Source: Sulfurovum sp.
GTDB taxonomy: Bacteria; Campylobacterota; Campylobacteria; Campylobacterales; Sulfurovaceae
NCBI GenBank assembly: GCA_030622375.1
Contig: JAUXGC010000036.1
Location: 1 to 10,164, forward strand
DNA length: 10,164 nucleotides
Direction of reading: 5' to 3'
The notes under the pieces: generated by a model
What the model was told of the DNA's origin: nothing
The model's input: only the letters and a program-made list of their open reading frames with translations
Database searches by the model: none
Translations under genes and position numbers: made by a program
Shown here: piece after piece, positions 1 to 6,612 of the stretch
Layout: every line of letters starts with the position of its first letter
Position numbering within the stretch: the stretch's first letter is position 1

Positions 1-224
1 AGTAGTACACCTTTGATTTGTGAGTTGTTTTGTGCCTCTTCTATCTCTCTTGTGATAGCATTAGAGTCCATAATAGGTCCTAGAAGCTCTATCTCTTGTA
101 GGTTTGCAGTCTCAAGTTTTGTTACGGAATTTGGCATAAATACTACGATTGCAATAAGTAAAAATAGCATTCCTAAAAAGTGTTGACCTATCCATTTGAT
201 AGTTTTTCCTATAGCACTAAACAT
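1..224 (-). CDS. sppA: Signal peptide peptidase SppA-like protease, N-terminal part (cut by window edge)
   Basis: Only the first 74 codons are present; the reading frame runs off the left edge. The protein starts MFSAIGKTIKWIGQHF and has one hydrophobic segment at about residues 17-31, fitting an N-terminal membrane anchor. The following stretch (ELLGPIMDSNAITREIEEA, then NSQIKGVLL) looks like the start of the SppA/protease IV domain, where an I-x-GxI strand is followed by a helix and the K-G-V/L-L-L strand. Family knowledge: SppA is a membrane-bound serine protease that degrades cleaved signal peptides, with a Ser-Lys dyad located further downstream than is visible here. The ATG at 224-222 has an AAGGAG ribosome site at 236-231 and overlaps the end of mqnF by 8 bases, so the two are probably translated together. 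Catalytic residues are off-window, so the call rests on the N-terminal pattern. Confidence 0.75.
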   Translation of the reverse strand, partial: MFSAIGKTIKWIGQHFLGMLFLLIAIVVFMPNSVTKLETANLQEIELLGPIMDSNAITREIEEAQNNSQIKGVL

Positions 225-1431
225 ATTTTTCTCCTTGAATATAAACTTGTGAAACCTTTTTGGTATGTAAAATCGTCCAAAGGGCTATCTCTTCTTCTCT
301 CTTTGGTGTTTCTGGTAGTGTGACTATGGTAAAGTCAGCTAATTTATTTACAGCTATTTTACCACAGTTAAGGTGAAGTATATCTGCAGCATTTTCAGTG
401 ACGGTTTGTAAAAGTCGTGTAGCTAGTTCTTGAATAGGAATATCATTATGTAACATTAATGCTGCTCTAAGTTCATCAAAGATATTTAGAGAATCGTTAG
501 AGCTTAACCCATCTGTTGCCACAGAGAAAGGGAGATTTAGCTCTTCTATTTTTAGTCTTCTACACCCCAAATAACGATTTGAACGAGGACAGTGGGCTAT
601 GGAGTGTCCTTTATTGGCTAAATAATCTAACTCTTTTTTATTGGCTTGCGTGCAGTGTGTGAAGTGTGTTGGATAGGTATCGAAAGCGTGCATAAATTCT
701 TCTATATTTGTAACAGGCGTAGAGGTATTAAAGTATTTTTCAAAAAACTCTCTAAATTCTCCTGAGTCTGACTCAAGCCACTCTCGTTCTGCCTTAGACT
801 CTAAAAAATGAGTAGAGAGGGGTAGTTCGTTTTGCTTGGCTATGGTGACAGCTTTTTGTAAAATAATAGGATGTACAGAGTATGGAGAGTGTATGGCAAT
901 AGCAGGAGTGATACGAGAACTCTCTTCACAACTTTGAGATGCTTTTAATCTTTCTAAAAAATCGCCATAAAGCATATCTGCATAGGCGGCATTAGAACCG
1001 ATAAGTTCATTAAAAAAAACAACCCGTTGAGGGGTTTTTTCGCATACTTGAAGTTCATTTCCAAAACTAGATATGGCACCAAATGTGGTGATACCTGAAT
1101 GCAACATTTCTTTGCATTGGTTTTCCATCATAGCATTATCACAATCTTTTATAAGGTCATCGCGATGCTCTATGACGGAGTAAAGCCAAGGCATAAATGA
1201 GCCATACCGAAGAGATGTTTTGTTCGCTGAAAACTCTAAATGTACGTGAGTATTGATGAATCCGGGGTAGAGTACAGAGTTTTTTTCTGTTTTAATGATA
1301 GTCGCATCAGGATATTTGTGCCTTAGTTTTTCTAAGGTACCTATATTCTTTATGGTTTCTGTAAACGCAATGGCTTGATTGCTTATAAAGCCATTAGGTG
1401 TATATATGTAATCTGATACAAGTATTTTCAT
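217..1431 (-). CDS. mqnF: Aminofutalosine deaminase-like metal-dependent amidohydrolase
   Basis: This 404-residue protein belongs to the amidohydrolase superfamily (cytosine deaminase/chlorohydrolase-like branch). Visible metal-site residues are the H62-x-H64 pair in GFINTHVHLEF, H208 in STHFLES with E211 close by, a HFTHC segment at 256-260, H280 in AHCPRSNR, and the late aspartate D307 in ATDGLSSND. Spacing and length suit the family. In Campylobacterota the member of this type (H. pylori HP0267 class) deaminates 6-amino-6-deoxyfutalosine to futalosine in the futalosine route to menaquinone, a cytosolic step. That substrate is assigned from family and likely lineage, because related enzymes deaminate S-adenosylhomocysteine or methylthioadenosine. 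The ATG at 1431 has an AAAGG ribosome site 7 bases upstream. The gene lies 35 bases after the YbbD-like gene, and its last codons overlap the sppA start. No other menaquinone gene is visible. Confidence 0.82.
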   Translation of the reverse strand: MKILVSDYIYTPNGFISNQAIAFTETIKNIGTLEKLRHKYPDATIIKTEKNSVLYPGFINTHVHLEFSANKTSLRYGSFMPWLYSVIEHRDDLIKDCDNAMMENQCKEMLHSGITTFGAISSFGNELQVCEKTPQRVVFFNELIGSNAAYADMLYGDFLERLKASQSCEESSRITPAIAIHSPYSVHPIILQKAVTIAKQNELPLSTHFLESKAEREWLESDSGEFREFFEKYFNTSTPVTNIEEFMHAFDTYPTHFTHCTQANKKELDYLANKGHSIAHCPRSNRYLGCRRLKIEELNLPFSVATDGLSSNDSLNIFDELRAALMLHNDIPIQELATRLLQTVTENAADILHLNCGKIAVNKLADFTIVTLPETPKREEEIALWTILHTKKVSQVYIQGEKYV

Positions 1432-1466
1432 AGGTATGCCTTTGCTAGTTTCTGTGATTTGTTTAT

Positions 1467-1841
1467 TTACTGAGTTGGCATTGGCTTGTTTCTAAAGTTA
1501 ACATGATTTAGTTTTTTATTAACTTTAAAAAGAAAATTTCCCCACTCTAAAGTATTATTTATACCATTTAAATTAGTTAAATTTTCAATAAACTTCTCTT
1601 CATCTAGCTCTTTATAGTGAAAACTTCCAACAATAGTATTGGTATCTAAATCATGAGTCTCTTTGATGTCATAAGCAGAAATTGGAATAATGGCAGGAAT
1701 AATACCTCTTTGTATGGCTGTATCATTTTTTACATCCTGTAAGTTTGGATACTTATTTATCTGTGCATCATCGAAAAAGTAATTAAGCGAAAAAAAGAAT
1801 AGTATCAATATGATCGCCGAAGAGATAAATATTTTTTTCAT
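1467..1841 (-). CDS. Membrane-anchored protein of unknown function, YbbD-like
   Basis: This is a 124-residue protein. Residues 2-23 form a hydrophobic N-terminal segment (KK then ILILFFFSLNYFF) with no cysteine lipobox and no clear signal peptidase site, so it is most likely a membrane anchor with the rest outside the cytoplasm. The core at about 42-75 (AIQRGIIP, PISAYDIKETHDLDTN, then a short strand) resembles the small domain annotated YbbD-head, typified by a G-W/I-x-P turn, P-x-S-A and a H-x-x-D-T-N motif. That domain has no established function that I know of. The C-terminal third is polar and basic, rich in Asn and Lys. A weak ribosome site (AAAGGG) precedes the ATG. The gene sits behind the putative arsB terminator and 35 bases before mqnF, so it may head an mqnF-sppA transcript. 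The domain match was made by eye. Confidence 0.72.
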   Translation of the reverse strand: MKKIFISSAIILILFFFSLNYFFDDAQINKYPNLQDVKNDTAIQRGIIPAIIPISAYDIKETHDLDTNTIVGSFHYKELDEEKFIENLTNLNGINNTLEWGNFLFKVNKKLNHVNFRNKPMPTQ

Positions 1842-1862
1842 TATGTTGCCCTTTGAATGCTT

Positions 1863-1888
1863 AAAAAATTAGATGTAGTATATCTAAT
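1863..1888 (-). terminator. Weak intrinsic terminator candidate after arsB
   Basis: Read on the minus strand, a 7-bp perfect stem (ATTAGAT paired with ATCTAAT) encloses a 7-base loop and is followed at once by five T residues. It lies about 40 bases past the arsB stop and 22 bases before the next start codon. The stem has only one G-C pair, so it would be weak. AT-rich Campylobacterota terminators are often modest, but chance is also possible in such an AT-rich gap. Confidence 0.4.
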
Positions 1889-1929
1889 AAATAGTAAGTA
1901 TATGATATTAAAGTTTAATTTTGATATAG

Positions 1930-3183
1930 CTACATGAGTCCCAATAGGGCTACAAACAGAACAGGCGGGGTAACAACAAGTCCTACTTTCATATATTCTA
2001 TCCATCCTATTTTTATACCTTTTTGTGCAAGAACATGAAGCCACAAGAGTGTAGCCAGTGAACCTATAGGGGTCATTTTGGGACCTAAGTTACTTCCTAG
2101 TATATTTGCATACGCTAACGCTTTATGTCCCGTTTCGTCTATGGCAATATCCATAATCATAATGGTTGGCATATTGTTCATAATGGAGCTGAGTATAGCA
2201 GAGAGAAAGCCTGTGCCTATGACAGCTACCGTATTGCCCATCTCTTGTAAGTTGTTAATTAGAACTGCCAAATAAGAGGTGAGTCCTGCATTTTTAAGTC
2301 CATATACTACTACATATAGTCCTATAGAGAACCAAACCACTTGCCACGGTGCAGACTTAATGATATCTAATGGTTTTACCGCTTTATAATAGTTGGCGAT
2401 AGCTAAAAAAAGCAATGCTCCTCCAAGTGCAAAAAGTGAGATGGGCAAGTTAAAGTAGTCACCTATAAAATAGCCTAACATCAAAAGTCCTAAAAACCAC
2501 CAGCTAAGTTTGAACATTGTCTCATTCTTAATAACAGATTCTGGAGATGCTAGATTTTCTACATCAAGATGTGATGGAATATCTTTTCTGAAATATATCC
2601 AAAGTACTACAAGTGAAGCTATTATGGCTAGTAGATTTGGTAAAAACATAGTTTTAGCATACTCCCAAAATCCTATATCAAAATATCCAGCAGTTACGAT
2701 ATTTGTAAGGTTTGAAATGACAAGAGGACTAGAAGCACTATCACCTATGAAGCCACCAGCCATTAGAAATGCAAAAATGGCTAAAGGTTTCATATTTAAG
2801 TGTTTCATTTTAGCTAAGAGGATAGGTGTCAAGATGAGTGCAGCACCATCATTGGCAAAAAAGGCAGCTACTAAAGCACCTAAAAGTAGTATATAGACAA
2901 AAAGCAAGTTACCATTACCACCACTAAATTTTGCCATTTTAAGTGCTGCCCACTCAAAAAACCCTATTTCATCAAGTACAAGTGATAGGATAATGATACC
3001 TATAAAGGCTAGAGTGGCATCCCATACAATATCAGTAACTGTAATAACATCTTGAAAACTTACTACTCCAAGAAGTAGAGCAAGTATGGCACCTATGATT
3101 GCAGTTGTGCCTATCCGTAAGCCTTTGGGTTGCCAAATGACAAAAAGAAGGGTAATGAGAAATAGGGCAGAGGCTAATAGCAT
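1930..3183 (-). CDS. arsB: Arsenite efflux permease ArsB
   Basis: This is a 417-residue inner-membrane protein with about 11-12 hydrophobic segments, close to the roughly 429 residues of E. coli ArsB. The match is clear from the N-terminus (residues 16-21, IWQPKG) through the family's most conserved blocks: FANDGAALILTP at 109-120, a GFIGDSASSPLVISN block at 144-158, LSSIMNNMPT at 331-340, and NLGPKMTPIGSLATLLWLH at 365-383. ArsB exports arsenite and antimonite using the proton gradient, or couples to the ArsA ATPase where one exists; no arsA is visible, so a stand-alone antiporter is the likely mode. The cysteine found near this position in E. coli ArsB (about residue 369) is a serine here (S364). 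The ATG overlaps the previous stop as TAATG and has no good ribosome site, which points to translational coupling with the three-cysteine gene upstream. Confidence 0.95.
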   Translation of the reverse strand: MLLASALFLITLLFVIWQPKGLRIGTTAIIGAILALLLGVVSFQDVITVTDIVWDATLAFIGIIILSLVLDEIGFFEWAALKMAKFSGGNGNLLFVYILLLGALVAAFFANDGAALILTPILLAKMKHLNMKPLAIFAFLMAGGFIGDSASSPLVISNLTNIVTAGYFDIGFWEYAKTMFLPNLLAIIASLVVLWIYFRKDIPSHLDVENLASPESVIKNETMFKLSWWFLGLLMLGYFIGDYFNLPISLFALGGALLFLAIANYYKAVKPLDIIKSAPWQVVWFSIGLYVVVYGLKNAGLTSYLAVLINNLQEMGNTVAVIGTGFLSAILSSIMNNMPTIMIMDIAIDETGHKALAYANILGSNLGPKMTPIGSLATLLWLHVLAQKGIKIGWIEYMKVGLVVTPPVLFVALLGLM

Positions 3184-3443
3184 TATTTATCGTTTAGTAG
3201 TTTTGAGTTAGCTAGAGCAGTCTCTATCTCCTCTTTGCTTATGTCTCCCGAAAGGTGAAGAGCAACACTTCCATCTTTTCCACTTACTTGCATATTTGTG
3301 ATTTTATTTTTTGTCTCATCACTCATGCATTCACACTCTCCTGCGGCACAGTTTTCTACCATTTTGATTATATTGTGTTTTTTTACAGTACCTATAAATG
3401 AGATTTTGACACCATCTTTGGTTTTAAATAGATTTTTATTCAT
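3183..3443 (-). CDS. Small three-cysteine protein in the arsenic operon, function unknown
   Basis: I do not recognise this 86-residue protein. It is soluble, with no signal peptide or membrane segment. Its only cysteines are C32, C37 and C39, in NCAAGECECMSD. The second half reads as helix (about 41-49), a strand pair around VSGKDGSVALHLSGD, then helix ISKEEIETALANS. That order resembles the latter part of the ferredoxin-like fold of heavy-metal-associated domains, although the usual M-x-C-x-x-C motif is absent. It lies between arsC (4-base ATGA overlap) and arsB (1-base TAATG overlap) and has a strong ribosome site (AAGGAG, 5 bases before the ATG). Three close thiolates could hold trivalent arsenic, so an arsenite-carrying or -sensing role is a reasonable inference, but nothing here proves it. 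It is not an obvious ArsD or ArsR: there is no helix-turn-helix. Confidence 0.85.
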   Translation of the reverse strand: MNKNLFKTKDGVKISFIGTVKKHNIIKMVENCAAGECECMSDETKNKITNMQVSGKDGSVALHLSGDISKEEIETALANSKLLNDK

Positions 3444-3844
3444 TTGATCTCCTTAGTAATGATTGGTAATAATATGGCTCGTATATCTGTTAAAGTATCT
3501 TCAAATGCCACATACTCTTGCCCATCCGGATCTTCAAAACCTATATGTATACTCTTTACTGGTTTTGGAAATATGGGGCAAGTCTCTTGAGCATGATTAC
3601 AGACTGTAACGATTAGATCATACTTTATATCTATTACCGCATCGATAGTCTTAGAGTGATATGAATCTCTCCAAATCCCTTCTAATTTTAATACTTTTTT
3701 GGCATTAGGGTTCACTTTACCTGAAGCCTTAACCCCAGAACTATCAGCTGTTATGCCTTCAAGTTCAGCGTTTATGAGCGCTTCAGCAATTATGCTTCTG
3801 CAACTATTGCCAGTGCAGAGTATCAATACTTTTTTATGTTGCAC
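3440..3844 (-). CDS. arsC: Arsenate reductase ArsC, thioredoxin-coupled (low-molecular-weight phosphatase fold)
   Basis: This 134-residue cytosolic enzyme reduces arsenate to arsenite for export by ArsB. The N-terminal anion-binding loop is C10-TGNSC15-RS. The redox pair is C82 (VTVCNHA) and C89 (ETCP). The likely general acid is D105 in the FEDPDG motif. C10, C15, C82, C89 and D105 fall at the same numbers as in staphylococcal pI258 ArsC, so this is the thioredoxin-dependent class and not the glutaredoxin-dependent E. coli class. The start codon is a GTG at 3844-3842, supported by an AGGA ribosome site 7 bases upstream and by the match at the N-terminus. The gene starts 31 bases after a small lipoprotein gene and overlaps the next gene by 4 bases. 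Short complementary segments (GGGCA with TGCCC, GCACA with TGTGC) surround its ribosome site and could affect translation. Confidence 0.95.
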   Translation of the reverse strand: MQHKKVLILCTGNSCRSIIAEALINAELEGITADSSGVKASGKVNPNAKKVLKLEGIWRDSYHSKTIDAVIDIKYDLIVTVCNHAQETCPIFPKPVKSIHIGFEDPDGQEYVAFEDTLTDIRAILLPIITKEIK

Positions 3845-3875
3845 AGGGCAATCCTAATATTTATTTGTGTGCCCA

Positions 3876-4061
3876 TTACAGTCTAATATCTCTACCCATA
3901 GAGATACTTCCATGGGTACCAGTTTGGCTATTTGTATGTACTTCAGAGGCAACCATTCCTCCATCAACTGAACCCACAACACCACCTATGCCCATGCCTA
4001 CACTCTGTACGCAGCCTGTTAAAAATAGCATAACAAAAATAGTTAATCCAATAGTTTTCAT
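3876..4061 (-). CDS. Small glycine-rich lipoprotein, function unknown
   Basis: A 61-residue protein from the ATG at 4061. An upstream in-frame ATG at 4067 would add two residues, but the AGGAG ribosome site at 4069-4073 lies only 1 base from it and an ideal 7 bases from the ATG at 4061. Residues 1-16 are a short signal peptide (MKTIGLTIFVMLFLTG) ending in a lipobox, with the lipidated cysteine at 17. The mature part is only about 44 residues, rich in Gly, Ser and Val (SVGMGIGGVVGSVDGG), with two histidines and no further cysteine. It is therefore expected to be attached to the periplasmic face of the inner or outer membrane. I do not recognise a family. It sits 24 bases after znuB and 31 bases before arsC, so it may be the first gene of the arsenic transcript. 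Confidence 0.72.
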   Translation of the reverse strand: MKTIGLTIFVMLFLTGCVQSVGMGIGGVVGSVDGGMVASEVHTNSQTGTHGSISMGRDIRL

Positions 4062-4079
4062 AATCATTCTCCTGCCCTC

Positions 4080-4109
4080 ATTATATCATCTGTTTTTATA
4101 TAAGAGCAA
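4080..4109 (-). promoter_or_regulatory. Extended -10 promoter ahead of the lipoprotein/ars genes
   Basis: On the minus strand a perfect TATAAT (4085-4080) is preceded by TG and one base (4088-4086), the extended -10 form. A partial -35 match, TTGCTC, lies at 4109-4104 with an 18-base spacer. It overlaps the last codons of znuB and would start transcription near 4073, giving a very short leader that includes the AGGAG of the lipoprotein gene. It would let the arsenic genes be expressed apart from znuACB. No transcription data; sequence match only. Confidence 0.5.
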
Positions 4110-4886
4110 GAATACTCCCAGAGAAAAAGCAGATACAAGTATGATGGAGGCACCAGAGGTAAGGTTATAAGTATACGAAAACCACAATCCACTAATCGTA
4201 AAAAACATAGCTATAAATCCAGAAAGAAACATCATGCTAAAGAGACTACTAGAGAGTTTTTCAGCAATATATATAGGTATGGTAAGCATAGCAATTACCA
4301 AAATAAGACCTACAACTTTTATAGATACTACAACAGTTAAAGCTGTAAGAATTAGAATAAGTGTATAGAAAAACTTAACATTAACACCTCTTAGTGCTGC
4401 ATATTCACTATCGTAAGAGACTGCCAAAATATCTCTATACCAGAATGTTATGACAAAAAGTATTATGGAGAGTAGGGCAGTCATAAAGTAAAGGTCTTCT
4501 GTACTTGCTGCAAGGATAGAGCCAAATAGATACGACATCATATCTACATTATATCCAGGAGTCAAATCTATAAATATAACCCCAATTGCCATACCCACCG
4601 CCCATATGAGTCCAATAAAAGTATCTATACGGTGACGTTTGTGCAATGTTATATAGGCAACAAATAGAGCAGCCACAACAGCAAATAGAGAAGCTCCAAA
4701 AAATATAGGAAATCCAAAAAATACAGCAAGACCAATGCCTCCATATGAAGCATGAGCAATACCTCCAGCAAGAAATACCATACGATTGACTACTATAAGT
4801 GACCCAATAATGCCTGCTGTAAAACTTACTAAAACTCCTGCTATAAGTGCATGTTGTATAAATTCAAAGGAGAGGGCTTCTATCAT
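4086..4886 (-). CDS. znuB: Zinc ABC transporter permease ZnuB
   Basis: This 266-residue integral membrane protein has about 8 hydrophobic segments spread over its full length, the usual size and layout for the ABC-3 family of metal permeases (ZnuB/TroC/MntB). Family features are the GGIAHASYGGIGLAVFFG stretch at about 41-58, where the permease contacts the ATPase, the central GSILAAS region near 122-128, and the R-G-V-N segment at about 165-168 leading into the late membrane helices. It forms the channel that moves zinc delivered by ZnuA into the cytoplasm, powered by ZnuC. Its ATG overlaps the znuC stop as ATGA, so the two are translationally coupled. The permease alone cannot separate zinc from manganese or iron transport; the zinc call comes from the histidine-rich ZnuA and ZnuC next to it. 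Confidence 0.93.
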   Translation of the reverse strand: MIEALSFEFIQHALIAGVLVSFTAGIIGSLIVVNRMVFLAGGIAHASYGGIGLAVFFGFPIFFGASLFAVVAALFVAYITLHKRHRIDTFIGLIWAVGMAIGVIFIDLTPGYNVDMMSYLFGSILAASTEDLYFMTALLSIILFVITFWYRDILAVSYDSEYAALRGVNVKFFYTLILILTALTVVVSIKVVGLILVIAMLTIPIYIAEKLSSSLFSMMFLSGFIAMFFTISGLWFSYTYNLTSGASIILVSAFSLGVFLLLYKNR

Positions 4887-5692
4887 TTTAAATCTTTCCT
4901 TTTGCCATCAACAGATTTAGACACGGAACTTATAGAAGTATCACATGTGCTACAGTTTTCAGAGCCAAGCATTTGTAAAAGTTCAACTTCACAGAAATGC
5001 TCTCCTTGTTTATGTGTATGAAATCTATTTTCCTTATCAGAAATATCATGATATGAGAGTCTTTTGTTGATGTGTGCAGCTTTATTGGCATACTCAAGGA
5101 TAATGGAGATGTCATGACTCACTACAACAATAGTGATACTTTGATTTAGTAGCTTTAAAAGTTCATAAATCTCTTTTTGACCTTGTATGTCTATGCTTGA
5201 AGTAGGCTCATCTAATATAAGTATTTTAGGATGAGCACAAAGAGCTCTAGCTATCATTACTCTTTGTCTTTGTCCTCCTGAAAGAGACCCTATTTTACTT
5301 TGTGAAAAATCTTCCATCCCCACTTGAGCAAGTGCGCCCATGGCACAAGATATTTCATCTTTACCATACCCAAAGAGTGGATTTTTACTGCCCACATGCC
5401 CCATGAGCACTACTTCAATAACTTTAATGGGAAATTCTGTATTTACATTGGTATTTTGTGGTACATAACCAATAAGAGAGAGATTTTTTGCAGGCGCTTT
5501 ACCAAAGACCCTAATGGTCCCCCTTTTACTGTGGTACATGTTAAGGATAAGTTTCAATAAAGTAGATTTTCCTCCACCATTAGGTCCTATAATAGCTAAA
5601 AAATCTTTATCATAAACATCAAGGCTAATATTTTCTAAAACAATATCTTTTTCATAAGTAAACGAAAGATTTTCTATCTCTATCACGGACAT
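4883..5692 (-). CDS. znuC: Zinc ABC transporter ATP-binding protein ZnuC
   Basis: From the ATG at 5692 this is a 269-residue cytoplasmic ATPase. Walker A is GPNGGGKST (about 36-44), the Q-loop glutamine is in YVPQN (about 79), the signature is LSGGQ (about 137-141), Walker B is ILILDEP (D and E near 161-162), and the switch histidine is in VSHD (about 193). I prefer 5692 over the in-frame ATG at 5704 because GGAG lies 6 bases before it, while nothing suitable precedes 5704; this start follows the znuA stop by one base. After the ATPase core there is an extension of roughly 50 residues with clustered H and C: HTHKQGEHFCEVE, then NCSTCD (about 224-249). E. coli ZnuC also ends in a histidine-rich tail, so a zinc-sensing or regulatory role is plausible. 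It pairs with ZnuB. Confidence 0.94.
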   Translation of the reverse strand: MSVIEIENLSFTYEKDIVLENISLDVYDKDFLAIIGPNGGGKSTLLKLILNMYHSKRGTIRVFGKAPAKNLSLIGYVPQNTNVNTEFPIKVIEVVLMGHVGSKNPLFGYGKDEISCAMGALAQVGMEDFSQSKIGSLSGGQRQRVMIARALCAHPKILILDEPTSSIDIQGQKEIYELLKLLNQSITIVVVSHDISIILEYANKAAHINKRLSYHDISDKENRFHTHKQGEHFCEVELLQMLGSENCSTCDTSISSVSKSVDGKRKDLK

Positions 5693-5693
5693 A

Positions 5694-6566
5694 CTATTCT
5701 CCATCTACTATAGCATTTGCAATATTTATAAGATTTTTAGACCAATTAGGTGAGAGTGGGCTAACCTTTATTACTTTAATGTGTAGCTCATTTGCTATAA
5801 CTTTTGCAATATTGTCTGAAAATTCAGGCTGCGTAAAGATGGCAGAGATACGCTCTTTTTTAGCCTCTCTCATAAGATCAATAAGTTCTTTGGGTTTAGG
5901 GGCTTTCCCCTCTATTTCAACAGAAAGTTGCTGGAGTCCATATGTTTTTGCAAAATATCCCCACGAGGGGTGAAATACCATAAAGTTCGTTCTATTTGGT
6001 CTTTTTGAGAGTATGGTTTTTATTTCTCTATCAGTCTCCACTACAAGAGAGATAAATTTATCATAGTTTTGTTTGTAGTAGTTTCTATTGTCAGGGTCTA
6101 TACTGACTAGAGCTTCAAAAATATTTTTTGCAATAATTTGTACATTATCTGGCGATGTCCAGATATGAGGATCATTATTTTGGTGCTGATGTTTGCTGGA
6201 GTGTTCTTTTTTATGATGTGATAGCATGGAGAGCTTCTCTATGTTATGTGAGAGATCTATAACTTCTATACTTTTATTTAAATTTTTAAATTTATCAAGC
6301 CATATATTTTCAAATTCAACACCTATGGCAAAATATAGTTCTGCTTTTGATATATCTTTCATTTGTGAAGGTTTAGGCTCATAGGTGTGAGGTGAGTTAC
6401 CAGGAAGAACCATAAGGGTCACAGTTACCATGTCACCACCTATGGCTTCCACGAAAGTTTTTTGCGGAAGGATACTTACTACAGCATGAATGCCTGCAAA
6501 GAGATAGTTACTCAAAATTAACAGTAGTAATATAATATTTTTTAAATTTATAATTTTACACCTCAT
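5694..6566 (-). CDS. znuA: Zinc ABC transporter substrate-binding protein ZnuA
   Basis: A 290-residue periplasmic protein. Residues 1-24 are a signal peptide (a basic start, then IILLLLILSNYLFA) with likely cleavage after the alanine at 24. It belongs to the cluster A-I metal-binding proteins (ZnuA/TroA/PsaA). Probable metal ligands are H60 in NSPHTYEP, H134 in NDPHIW and H199 in VFHPSWGYF, with an acidic residue such as E248 (TQPEF) as a candidate fourth. Between the first two lies a histidine-rich loop at about 117-134 (SHHKKEHSSKHQHQ), typical of zinc rather than manganese members and thought to gather zinc or tune affinity. The ATG at 6566 has only a weak ribosome site (AAG), and I see no better start that keeps the signal peptide. 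It heads the znuA-znuC-znuB transcript, behind a promoter at 6586-6612. Confidence 0.94.
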   Translation of the reverse strand: MRCKIINLKNIILLLLILSNYLFAGIHAVVSILPQKTFVEAIGGDMVTVTLMVLPGNSPHTYEPKPSQMKDISKAELYFAIGVEFENIWLDKFKNLNKSIEVIDLSHNIEKLSMLSHHKKEHSSKHQHQNNDPHIWTSPDNVQIIAKNIFEALVSIDPDNRNYYKQNYDKFISLVVETDREIKTILSKRPNRTNFMVFHPSWGYFAKTYGLQQLSVEIEGKAPKPKELIDLMREAKKERISAIFTQPEFSDNIAKVIANELHIKVIKVSPLSPNWSKNLINIANAIVDGE

Positions 6567-6567
6567 G

Positions 6568-6605
6568 ATACTTAATGATAGGCAGATTATACCTAAAATA
6601 AGTAT
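6568..6605. promoter_or_regulatory. Inverted repeat around the znuA promoter, possible operator
   Basis: ATACTTA at 6568-6574 and TAAGTAT at 6599-6605 are perfect 7-base inverted copies with centres 31 bases apart, close to three turns of DNA. One arm is in the znuA leader and the other in the spacer between -35 and -10, so a protein bound here would cover the promoter. It does not match the E. coli Zur or Fur consensus. In such AT-rich DNA, chance cannot be excluded. Confidence 0.3.
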
Positions 6606-6612
6606 TTTGCAA
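6586..6612 (-). promoter_or_regulatory. Sigma70-type promoter for znuACB
   Basis: Reading the minus strand, TTGCAA (6612-6607) is followed after 15 bases by a perfect TATAAT (6591-6586); taking TTTGCA as the -35 gives a 16-base spacer. Transcription would begin near 6579, about 12 bases before the znuA ATG. It lies in the 51-base gap between ppk2 and znuA, so the zinc genes can be expressed independently of the phosphate block. Campylobacterota promoters often have poor -35 boxes, so the -10 carries most weight. Confidence 0.6.

Noticed and set aside
1841..2044. Minus-strand open frame of 67 codons overlapping the arsB end
   Set aside because: It is in another frame of arsB, whose C-terminal sequence is clearly conserved there, and has no family resemblance.
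2510..2896. Plus-strand open frame of 128 codons inside arsB
   Set aside because: Shadow of the conserved arsB coding sequence on the opposite strand; no ribosome site of note.
3842..4061. Riboswitch or small RNA near arsC
   Set aside because: The space between genes is only about 31 bases and already holds the ribosome site; too short for a known riboswitch fold.
3865..4170. Plus-strand open frame of 101 codons over the lipoprotein and znuB end
   Set aside because: Antisense to a lipoprotein with a clear lipobox and ribosome site and to conserved znuB; proline/threonine-rich composition is an artefact of the reverse frame.
4930..5115. Second minus-strand frame of 61 codons within the znuC end
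   Set aside because: Different frame of the znuC tail. The znuC frame continues intact to a stop that overlaps znuB, so there is no frameshift.
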